NCBI RefSeq assembly: GCF_014857905.1
Contig: NZ_JACYXE010000001.1
Span: 496,001-560,000, forward strand
Source of the DNA: Agilicoccus flavus
GTDB taxonomy: Bacteria; Actinomycetota; Actinomycetes; Actinomycetales; Dermatophilaceae
Reading direction: 5' to 3'
Length of the DNA stretch: 64,000 nt
Of this stretch, positions 34,561-41,884 are shown one piece after another (the stretch's first letter is position 1; every line of letters begins with the position of its first letter). The translations under genes were made by a program, and so were the position numbers. The notes under the pieces were generated by a model. The model had not been told where the DNA came from. It saw only the letters and a list, made by a program, of their open reading frames with translations, and searched no databases.

Positions 34561-36258
34561 TCACGCAGGAGGGCGGGGCGGGGCATCGCGGATGTCGTCG
34601 AGCCGCAGGGCCGCCCGCAGCGCGTCGACGTTCCTCGGCAACGCCCCGGACCCGGCGGGCGGCTCGACGCGGGGCGTCGTCTCGGGCAGGGCGGGGTCAT
34701 CCCACCCGCCGGCCGCGGCGGAGGGCACACCGGCGGGGACGGGATCGGCGGTCCGCGGCGTCCACCAGTAGCTGAGGTGGGCGAGCGGGAAATGGCGCCG
34801 CCAGCTCGCCCAGCCACCCCGACCCGGGACGCGCACGCCCAGGTCGGCGACGCCGGGGCCCATGTGCGCGGCGACCGGGCCGGCCACGAAGTCGCCGCGC
34901 AGCACCGACCTGGCCGGGATGTAGAGGTTGGTCCACCGCGTCGGGCCGAAGGGCGCGGCGGTGTGCCCGACGCGGAGTTCCACCGACCCGTCGCCGGACC
35001 CGCCGGACCCGCCGCTGCTGCCGCCGCCGCCGCCGCCGCGACGGTAGCGGCGTGTGTAGAAGCGCGAGTCCTCCAGTTCGTCGCGCAGGGGCGGGCAGCG
35101 GGGGAACTCCTTGAGCGCCTGCTGGTCGGCGAGGGTGAGGCCGCGGCGGCCTCCGAAGAGCTCGTCGGGCTCGTCGAGCAACGACGCCGCGAACGTCAAC
35201 GGCGAGCCGATCGAGACGAAGTCCGAGACGAGCCACGGTACCCCGTCGCGGCGGGCGGCCTGCCACAGCGCGAACTGCGCGGTCTGGAAGCGAGCGACCT
35301 CCGCGGGCACGGTGAGGGTCGGCTCGGGAGCGGGCGGCGGCACCGGGGCGGCGGAGGCGGGACCCGACCCGGGGCGCGAACCGGACCCGCCCGACGACCG
35401 GGTCCCGGGCCGCAGGAACGCGCGCCGCGCCGGCGGCTGACCCGAGGGGTCGATGGCGTCGGCGGCGGCGTCGAAGACGTCGATGTGGCCCTGGTCCCCG
35501 GAGACGGCGGGGTCGGGGTGGCGCATCTCGTCCCACAGGCACCGCAGCAGGTCGTAGGCGATGACCGAGCCGAGCGAGTGCCCGACGAGGACGACCCGCA
35601 CGTACCGGTCGTCGGCGTGCAGCCGCCGCAGGAGGGTCAGGCCCTCGTCGCGGATGCGCTGGCGCGACTCGATGTTCGCGGGCCGCGGGGTGAGGTAGCG
35701 GACGGCGTCGGAGAGCACGCTCCGCAGGAAGTAGCCGAAGAACAGGTGCAGCGCCCCCGTGAGCAGCCCGATCCACACCTGCCACCGCTCGAAGACGCCG
35801 AGCAGGCCCGCAGGGCCCGAGTCGAGCACGGCGGCGAGGCATCCCCAGACGAGCAGCGCGACGGCGGTGACGGCGAGCACCTGGACGGCGACGACGAGCC
35901 GCGCAACGGGGGCGGGGGCGGTCCACCAGTCGCGCCGCGCGAGCAGGCGCACGGTCCACGACAGCGACGTCCGCACGTCGGAGTTCGGCGCGAGGTGCGC
36001 CCAGTACAGCTCGTAGAAGTCGGTGTACGCGCGCCGTCCGGCGGCGGGCGGCTCGGAGAGGCGGCGCAGCTCGTCGAGGCCGCTGACCCGGTCGGGGGAG
36101 CTGAACAACCGGCGCAGGCCGATGCCGTGGGTGAAGGAGCGCAGCGACCGCATCGGCTCCTGGTTGCCGACCCCGTGCACGAGGACGACGGCCTGCCGCG
36201 GCTCGCCCGTCCCGGGGGGCCGGCGGTCGTTCGGGTCGGGGGTCGCGTCGTCCGTCAC
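34561..36258 (-). CDS. Membrane-associated alpha/beta hydrolase (lipase-like)
   Basis: 565 residues. The GTG at 36258 starts VTDDATPDPNDRRPP and VVLVHGVGNQEPM is the first core strand. Two hydrophobic segments follow (about 140-165 and 178-200), placed inside the hydrolase fold. The nucleophile elbow is VVLVGHSLGSVIAYD with Ser228. A long insertion (about 270-330) and a glycine-serine run (RRGGGGGGSSGGSGGSGDGS) separate it from the C-terminal beta region. The Asp/His partners were not assigned with certainty. It is probably a membrane-anchored esterase or lipase facing the cytoplasm. Unusual size and insertions make the substrate unclear. Confidence 0.7.
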   Translation of the reverse strand: MTDDATPDPNDRRPPGTGEPRQAVVLVHGVGNQEPMRSLRSFTHGIGLRRLFSSPDRVSGLDELRRLSEPPAAGRRAYTDFYELYWAHLAPNSDVRTSLSWTVRLLARRDWWTAPAPVARLVVAVQVLAVTAVALLVWGCLAAVLDSGPAGLLGVFERWQVWIGLLTGALHLFFGYFLRSVLSDAVRYLTPRPANIESRQRIRDEGLTLLRRLHADDRYVRVVLVGHSLGSVIAYDLLRCLWDEMRHPDPAVSGDQGHIDVFDAAADAIDPSGQPPARRAFLRPGTRSSGGSGSRPGSGPASAAPVPPPAPEPTLTVPAEVARFQTAQFALWQAARRDGVPWLVSDFVSIGSPLTFAASLLDEPDELFGGRRGLTLADQQALKEFPRCPPLRDELEDSRFYTRRYRRGGGGGGSSGGSGGSGDGSVELRVGHTAAPFGPTRWTNLYIPARSVLRGDFVAGPVAAHMGPGVADLGVRVPGRGGWASWRRHFPLAHLSYWWTPRTADPVPAGVPSAAAGGWDDPALPETTPRVEPPAGSGALPRNVDALRAALRLDDIRDAPPRPPA

Positions 36259-36835
36259 GGGCCAATCCTGGCCCACGGCACCGACACGGCCGCCGCGACG
36301 GGCCCTCCCGGCCCGCAGCTCGGGCCGGACGGGTCGGGCCGGTCGCACCAGCGAGCGGGGCACGCCCACGGACCCACGACCTCGGCCGGGTCGCCGACGC
36401 TCCCCGCACGTGAACCGACACCGGCGCAGCTCAGAGGGTTTCCGACGGTGAGCCGGTCGGAGACCGCCGCTCCCCCGTCGACCCGCGGCGCCGACCTCGC
36501 CGCCCGGCCCACATGGTGTGCGCCGACCCTCGGGACCGTCCCGGGCGGGTCGGGTCGGACAGGTCGAGTCGACCGCGCAGAGGGCGGGCCCGCAGACCGA
36601 CGAACCATTTCGGCCGGGTCGATCGCCATCTCAGGGACGCTGATTCACGAACGTGCAGGTCAGCGGGTCACGTCGGAACGGGCCGGCGGATCGACCCGGC
36701 CGAGATGGTTCTTCGACCGTCGGTCGCCCCCGGGACGAGCGGCATCCGGCCCCAGCGCAACCGCCGGAGGCGGCTCGCGGCCGGGGGACGCATCACACGC
36801 GCCGCGGCCGGGCGAGTGCCCGCACCACGACGGGA
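36259..36835. other. 577-bp intergenic region, no supported gene
   Basis: Lies upstream of the lipase-like gene and downstream of the DUF1992 gene. Open frames here are Arg/Pro/Gly-rich and unrecognised. The only structured element is the inverted repeat at 36595-36718. Confidence 0.5.
36595..36718. repeat. Inverted repeat with about 33-bp arms
   Basis: The left arm 36595-36627 contains GAACCATTTCGGCCGGGTCG; the right arm 36685-36718, read on the minus strand, contains GAACCATCTCGGCCGGGTCG, with similar flanks. About 57 bp lie between them. It could be operator halves for a regulator, a structured RNA or the ends of a lost small element. Confidence 0.65.
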
Positions 36836-37342
36836 TCAGGCCGCGCCGTCCTCGCGGGGGCGGCGCAGGGCCGACCACCAGCGCGACCACCAGGGGCGGG
36901 GCGGGGCCGGAGGGTCCGCGGGCGGCGCCGCGGCGGCGAGCTCCGCGGCGCGCGCCGCGCGCAGTTCGCGCCAGCGGGCGACCGTCTCCTCGACGTCGAG
37001 ACGCGGGGCGACGGCGGGCATCGCCCGCCCGACCACCGGGCGCAGCCGCTCGGCGACGACGCGGGCGTTGTAGTCCCGGATGACCGCGCGCACCCCGTCC
37101 TCGCTGCCGAGGTCCAGCAGCGCCTCCGGGTAGGTCGCCGCCTCCCGCCGCAGGGCGAGCACGGGCGGCAGGGCGTCGGCCGTGTCGAGGCCCTCGCGCG
37201 CCATCTTGCGCTTGGCCCACCAGTCGGGGTCGTCGGGGTCACCCAGGTCGAGCGGCTTGCCGGTGCCGGGGAGACCGTCGAACTCCCCGCGCTCCATCGC
37301 CTCGCGGATCTGCTTCTCCACCCAGGACTCGTGGTACGTCAC
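36836..37342 (-). CDS. DUF1992 (DnaJ-C28-like) domain protein
   Basis: 168 residues. GTG start at 37342 gives VTYHESWVEKQIREAMERGEFDGLPGTGKPLDL, the defining start of DUF1992. DPDWWAKRKMAREG, then ALRREAATYPE and RVVAERLRP continue the conserved domain to about residue 120, and a Pro/Trp/Arg-rich tail follows. Function is not established; homologues are sometimes linked to chaperone networks because of a DnaJ-family member. It faces away from the 40-bp tandem repeats, which lie 99 bp upstream of its start. Confidence 0.85.
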   Translation of the reverse strand: MTYHESWVEKQIREAMERGEFDGLPGTGKPLDLGDPDDPDWWAKRKMAREGLDTADALPPVLALRREAATYPEALLDLGSEDGVRAVIRDYNARVVAERLRPVVGRAMPAVAPRLDVEETVARWRELRAARAAELAAAAPPADPPAPPRPWWSRWWSALRRPREDGAA

Positions 37343-37440
37343 CGCACCAGTGTCGCGCCGCCGCGGGCGCCACGGCGGGGCGGGGCGGGGCGGGCGTCGC
37401 CGCGGCGGAGTCGGCGGCAGGGCGGGCGCCGCTGCCGCGG

Positions 37441-37692
37441 GCGCGACGGCAGCGCGACGGGGCGGGCTGTACCGCCGTGGACGCGACAGCAGCGCGACGG
37501 GGCGGGCTGTACCGCGGTGGACGCGACGGCAGCGCGACGGGGCGGGCTGTACCGCGGTGGACGCGACAGCAGCGCGACGGGGCGGGCTGTACCGCGGTGG
37601 ACGCGACAGCAGCGCGACGGGGCGGGCTGTACCGCGGTGGACGCGACAGCAGCGCGACGGGGCGGGCTGTACCGCGGCGGGCGCGACGGCAG
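37441..37692. repeat. Six tandem 40-bp repeats upstream of two divergent genes
   Basis: Unit GCGCGACRGCAGCGCGACGG, GGCGGGCTGTACCGCGGTGG (40 bp, with minor R/Y variants), six copies and a partial seventh. It sits between the divergent DUF1992 and MFS starts (gap 37343-37827). Because 40 is not a multiple of 3, all frames read through it, yielding repetitive spurious proteins (for example DATAARRGGLYRG). No spacers, so it is not CRISPR. Confidence 0.92.
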
Positions 37693-37827
37693 GACGACGG
37701 CGGACGTCGTGGCGGCGGGCTCGACCGGAGTGTCGCGGCACCGGGCGCTCACCCACCGTCACCGCGGGCGGACGCGCACGGCGGGCCGGCCGGTTCGCGT
37801 CGGCGACGCCGGTCCTAGGGTGGCGGG

Positions 37828-39027
37828 GTGGCACGGACGAGATCGCGCACCCGCCGAGCGCTGCCGTGGACGGCGGTGGCGGTGCTCGCGGTGGCCGCCC
37901 TGCTCCGCGCGCCGATCACGAGCGTGCCCCCCGCCCTGCCGTCGCTGCGGGCGGACCTCCACCTGGGCCCGGCGCTCGCGGGCGCGACGACGTCGCTGCC
38001 GCTCATGTGCTTCGGGATCTTCGCGTTCACGGCGCCGTTCGTCGTCCGTCGGCTGGGCCTCGAACGCACGATGCTGGCGCTGCTCGTGCCCATGACCCTC
38101 GGCATCGCCGTGCGCAGCACGGGCGGCGCCGCCCTCTTCTTCGTCGGCACCGTCCTTGTCGGCGTCGGCATCGCGGTGGGCAACGTGCTCGTCCCCTCGT
38201 TCATCCGCTACCGGTTCCCCGCCCAGGTCGCGCTCCTCATGGGCCTGTACACCGCGGTGCTGCAACTCAGCGGCGCCGCCGGGTCGGCGCTCACGGCGCC
38301 CCTGGAGGTCGACCTCGGCTGGGGCTGGGCGCCGGCCCTGCTCGTCTGGGCGGTGCCCGCCGCCGCCGTGCTCGCCTGGTGGGCGGTGCTCGTGCACCGC
38401 GCACCGCCCCGGCAGACCGGCACGCTCACCCCGCCGAGCGGGTTCGCCACGGTCGCCCGCGCGCCCCTGACCTGGCTCATCACGGCCTTCATGGGCCTGC
38501 AGTCGCTCGTGTTCTACAGCATCGCCACGTGGCTGCCCGACCAGCTCATGGCCCAGGGATGGTCGGCGTCGGTCGCGGGTGTGGTCCTCGGACTGCTCAG
38601 CCTCCTCGGCCTGCCCGGCGCGTTCCTCGCCCCGCACCACGCGACGTCCGGGCACGCGCCGGCGTGGATCGCCGGCGTGTTCGGGGCGCAGATCGTCGGG
38701 GTGCTCTGCCTCCAGCTCGGGCCCGCCCCGGCCGTGGTGGGGGCGCTCGTCTGCGGCGTCGCGCAGGGCGGCGCGTTCTCGACGGCCCTGACGTTCATCG
38801 CCGACCAGCCCCGCTCCGCCGACGTCCCCGCCCTCTCGGCGATCGCCCAGGGCACGGGCTACGTGCTCGCCGCCGCCGGCCCCGTGGTCGTCGGCGCGAT
38901 CTACGGGGCCGCCGGCACGTGGGTGACCCCGAACCTCGCCCTCGTCGGCGTCCTCGTCGTGCTCATCGCCCTCGGGTCGGTCGTCGGGCCGACGCTGCGC
39001 CGCGCCAAGGCCGCCGCCGGCCGGTAG
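37828..39027 (+). CDS. MFS transporter, cyanate/CynX-like
   Basis: 399 residues, 12 transmembrane helices. The GTG start at 37828 lies only 6 bp after a TAGGGT -10 (37816-37821), which suggests a leaderless message. The pattern LLRAPITSVPPALPSLRADLHLG at the start and SLPLMCFGIFAFTAPFVVRRLGLERTM resembles the CynX/NimT subfamily of the major facilitator superfamily. The substrate (cyanate, nitroimidazole or other small anion) cannot be predicted. The N-terminus is basic and cytoplasmic. Confidence 0.85.
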   Translation: MARTRSRTRRALPWTAVAVLAVAALLRAPITSVPPALPSLRADLHLGPALAGATTSLPLMCFGIFAFTAPFVVRRLGLERTMLALLVPMTLGIAVRSTGGAALFFVGTVLVGVGIAVGNVLVPSFIRYRFPAQVALLMGLYTAVLQLSGAAGSALTAPLEVDLGWGWAPALLVWAVPAAAVLAWWAVLVHRAPPRQTGTLTPPSGFATVARAPLTWLITAFMGLQSLVFYSIATWLPDQLMAQGWSASVAGVVLGLLSLLGLPGAFLAPHHATSGHAPAWIAGVFGAQIVGVLCLQLGPAPAVVGALVCGVAQGGAFSTALTFIADQPRSADVPALSAIAQGTGYVLAAAGPVVVGAIYGAAGTWVTPNLALVGVLVVLIALGSVVGPTLRRAKAAAGR

Positions 39028-39134
39028 GGCCGGCACCCAGCAGCCTGACCGGATCGCGCTCAGCGTGTAGACGGGCCCGTTGGCCAATGTAGCCGCGCCA
39101 GGTCCGTCTCGACACCGACCCCAACCCGCCGCCG

Positions 39135-39818
39135 CTACGTGTATGCCTTGAGGTCACGCGACGCAGTAAAGACCGTTCGGTCGAGGTTCGTGTTCCAGAT
39201 GCGACGGGGAGCGCCGGGCCGAAGGCTACCGCCTCCGCGAGGTCGCCCCCCGGGAACGCGCAGGTGCCACGTGACGGTCTCGATCTTGGCTACCGACGGG
39301 TCGCTCCCTCGCATGTCGAACACCTCGTCGAGCACCGGGACGAGATCACTGTCCCGCGAGGCCAGGACGACGAGCTCCACATCGTCGGCGCGCGCCTCCC
39401 GTACGCAGGCCAGCGCGCACAGTACGTCGATGCCCTTCTCTCGCCCGCGCCCTATCGGGATCGTCTTGCCGTTCACGGTACGCACGGGGGAGCCGGACGT
39501 GTCGCGCTGCAGGTCGTACTTGAGATCGCGGAGAACGACGTGCGCACCTGCTCGCTGCCACTCCTGAGCCTGCGCCTGGCAGCGGGCGTTTTGCTCTGAA
39601 TCGTGGTCGACGTGCGAAAGCCCCCGATAGGTGAGGACCCGTCCGAGGGTCGCGGGCTCGAACCCGGGGCGCTGCCCCGCGTTGCGCGCCCTCAGGGCGG
39701 CTTGGGCGAACCGTATGGGATGGATCAGAGCGTGGTGGGCATCCTGGGACGGACAGAAGACGTCTCGAGCGGTGAGGTGGACGTTCTGGTAGTCCAGGAC
39801 GAACGTGGTCCGCAGCAT
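39135..39818 (-). CDS. NYN-domain (PIN-like) nuclease-type protein
   Basis: 227 residues. The ATG at 39818 gives MLRTTFVLDYQNVHLTARD, with GGGAG upstream; an in-frame longer start has none. NYN marks are LDYQNVHLT with the first acidic residue, KGIDVLCALACVREA with a second, and VVLASRDSDLVPVLDEV with a third, the pattern of a metal-dependent PIN-like ribonuclease or phosphodiesterase. The acidic catalytic set seems complete. Base composition is visibly less GC-rich than the rest of the window and runs from about 39050 to 40060, suggesting recent transfer. Targets are unknown. Confidence 0.8.
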   Translation of the reverse strand: MLRTTFVLDYQNVHLTARDVFCPSQDAHHALIHPIRFAQAALRARNAGQRPGFEPATLGRVLTYRGLSHVDHDSEQNARCQAQAQEWQRAGAHVVLRDLKYDLQRDTSGSPVRTVNGKTIPIGRGREKGIDVLCALACVREARADDVELVVLASRDSDLVPVLDEVFDMRGSDPSVAKIETVTWHLRVPGGRPRGGGSLRPGAPRRIWNTNLDRTVFTASRDLKAYT

Positions 39819-39842
39819 GATGGGCTCCCGTAGAACGAAAAG

Positions 39843-39875
39843 CCCCACCAATCCAGCCGAGGCCGGACGGTGGGG
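39843..39875. other. Hairpin upstream of the NYN gene
   Basis: Inverted repeat CCCCACC / GGTGGGG with a 19-nt loop, 25 bp upstream of the NYN-domain start, inside the same lower-GC stretch. It may be a terminator for incoming transcription or a control element in the 5' leader. Confidence 0.4.
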
Positions 39876-40075
39876 AGCAATTACGAAACTCTAGTCCCGT
39901 GACGGGACAGCGTCAAACACCAGAGGGGCCCGTTGTACGCATCTCCGGGGCAGGCGCAAGAGCGTCGATGTCGAGGCGCCCCCGACCCCGGTGCACCTTA
40001 GCTCCGGGGCCTGAGTAGGAAAACCAGGCCAACCCCGGCCCAAGTCGGAGATCCCGGCGCCGGTGACGGAGCGCG

Positions 40076-40798
40076 CTACCCGATCGTCGTCCCGAGCGCG
40101 CACCCGATGCCGTAGGTGAGGGCGAGGCCCGCGGCGCCGCCGATGGTGACCCGCAGCGCCGCCCGAGCGCCCGAGCCGCCGCCGACGCGCGCCCCGAGCC
40201 AGCCCGTGAGCGCGAGCGCGAGCAGGACGACGGCGGAGGTCACCGGCACGCGCCACGCCGTCGGCGCGAGGAGGATCGCCAGCACGGGAAGCAGCCCGCC
40301 GAGGAGGAACGACGCCGCCGACGAGACCGCGGCGACGACGGGACTGACCACCTCGTCGGGGTCGAGGCCGAGTTCGGCGTCGAGGTGCGCGCGCAACGCG
40401 TCCCGTTCGGTCAGCTCGGCGGCCACCGTCGCCGCCGTCTGCGGCGAGAGGCCCTTGGCCTCGTACAGCGCCGCCAGCTCGGCGAGCTCCTCCCGCGGCC
40501 AGCGCGCGAGCTCGTCGGCCTCCTTCGCGACGAGGTGGCGCTCCCCGTCGCGTTGGCTGCTCACCGACACGTACTCCCCGAGCGACATCGACACGGCCCC
40601 GGCCACGAGCCCCGCCACCCCGGCGATGACGACGGGCTGATGCTCCGTCGTGGCACCGGCGACCCCGACGACGATCCCCGCCATCGACACGATGCCGTCG
40701 TTCGCCCCCAGCACCGCCGCCCGCAGGGCGTTGAGCCGCGCCGAGATCGCCCCGGCGTGGGGTTCCCACCTGTCGTGCGTCACCGTCGTCCCGGCCAT
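40076..40798 (-). CDS. VIT1/CCC1-family iron/manganese transporter
   Basis: 240 residues. ATG start at 40798. The VIT1 pattern is complete: LRAAVLGANDGIVSMAGIVVGVAGA (helix 1 with acidic residues), AGAVSMSLGEYVSVSSQRDGER (helix 2), a cytoplasmic acidic segment EELAELAALYEAKGLSPQTAATVAAEL containing metal-binding residues, and three further C-terminal helices. Members export Fe(II) or Mn(II) from the cytoplasm or into stores. It is a lone gene with no recognised iron box directly upstream. Confidence 0.85.
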   Translation of the reverse strand: MAGTTVTHDRWEPHAGAISARLNALRAAVLGANDGIVSMAGIVVGVAGATTEHQPVVIAGVAGLVAGAVSMSLGEYVSVSSQRDGERHLVAKEADELARWPREELAELAALYEAKGLSPQTAATVAAELTERDALRAHLDAELGLDPDEVVSPVVAAVSSAASFLLGGLLPVLAILLAPTAWRVPVTSAVVLLALALTGWLGARVGGGSGARAALRVTIGGAAGLALTYGIGCALGTTIG

Positions 40799-40894
40799 GA
40801 CATCCCACCTCCGCCACGACCGTAACCGCAGGTCAGGGCTCCTGTCATTGAAGGTGAAGCTGTCCTACCCGGCGCGCTCGCCCGGCTCCGGAGG

Positions 40895-41884
40895 TCACCG
40901 GGCGAGCCGGAACCCCAGGTGACCGGCGGTCGAGTCCGGCGTCAGCCACTGCCGGGCGGCGCAGCGGTAGCGGCGGCAGTAGGAGGCGTGGCACAGGTAC
41001 GAGCCGCCCTTGGACACGCGGGCGCGGGGGCCCCGGGCTCCGCCGGCAGAGCCGGTCGAGTCGGTCGTGGCGGGGGCACCGGGATAGACGGCGTCGGCGC
41101 ACCACTCCCAGACGTTGCCGGTCGCGCAGTACAGCCCGAACCCGTTGGGCGGGTACGACGCCGCGGGGCACGTCCCGCTCCAGCCGTCGTCGGCGGTGTC
41201 CCGGTCGGGAAACGAGCCCTGCCAGACGTTCATCCGGTGCTCCCCACCCGGGGTGAGCTCGTCGCCCCACGGGAAGCGGGCCCGCTCCAGGCCCCCGCGC
41301 GCGGCCTTCTCCCACTCCGCCTCGCTCGGCAACCGGGCGCCGGCCCACGCCGCGTACGCGACCGCGTCGTCCCACGACACGTGGACGACGGGGTGGTCGG
41401 CGAGGTCCTCGACGTCGGAACCCGGCCCGCGTGGCGTCGCCCACGTCGCGCCCGGCACGCGGCACCACCACGGCGCGCCCGCCACCCGCTCCCACTCCCG
41501 GCCGGGCGGCAGGAACGCCTCGACGACGAACGACCACCCCTCCCGCTGTGCGGTGCTCACGTGCCCGGTCGCCGCTGTGAAGGCGGCGAAGTCGGCGTTG
41601 GTCACCGTCGTCGTCGCGACGTCGAACGCCGCCACGTCGACCGTGCGGACCGGGCCCTCCCCGTCGGCGGGGTCGGCCCACGGGTCGTCCGAGCCCATGG
41701 CGAAGGCGCCGGCGGGGATCGGCGCCCAGGCGGGCGCGGGGGCGTCGGCGGCCGCGCGCGCCACCGGAGCGGTCGGGGTCGCGACGGGTCGGTCGCGGTC
41801 ACCGACCTGACCGGCGTGACCGGGCGGGCCGAGCGGGGGCCGGGCGTCGGGGCGCGGGCCGCGGCCGGGGGCGCAGCAGCTCAC
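40895..41884 (-). CDS. Formylglycine-generating enzyme, sulfatase modifier
   Basis: 329 residues. GTG start at 41884 overlaps the sulfatase stop (GTGA), so the two are coupled. It is a copper-dependent oxidase that converts the sulfatase Cys to formylglycine. The FGE fold begins IPAGAFAMGSDDPWADPADGEGP, then HPVVHVSWDDAVAYAAWAG and RLPSEAEWEKAARGGLE, and ends with YLCHASYCRRYRCAAR, where Cys298 and Cys303 match the human catalytic pair Cys336 and Cys341. GNVWEWCAD is present too. The first about 50 residues are a Pro/Arg-rich extension (CCAPGRGPRPDARPP), of unknown role. Confidence 0.92.
   Translation of the reverse strand: MSCCAPGRGPRPDARPPLGPPGHAGQVGDRDRPVATPTAPVARAAADAPAPAWAPIPAGAFAMGSDDPWADPADGEGPVRTVDVAAFDVATTTVTNADFAAFTAATGHVSTAQREGWSFVVEAFLPPGREWERVAGAPWWCRVPGATWATPRGPGSDVEDLADHPVVHVSWDDAVAYAAWAGARLPSEAEWEKAARGGLERARFPWGDELTPGGEHRMNVWQGSFPDRDTADDGWSGTCPAASYPPNGFGLYCATGNVWEWCADAVYPGAPATTDSTGSAGGARGPRARVSKGGSYLCHASYCRRYRCAARQWLTPDSTAGHLGFRLAR

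Noticed and set aside
37477-37818. Reading frame with repeated DATAARRGGLYRG
   Set aside because: It arises from the 40-bp tandem repeats; all frames are open there and none fits codon usage of a real gene.
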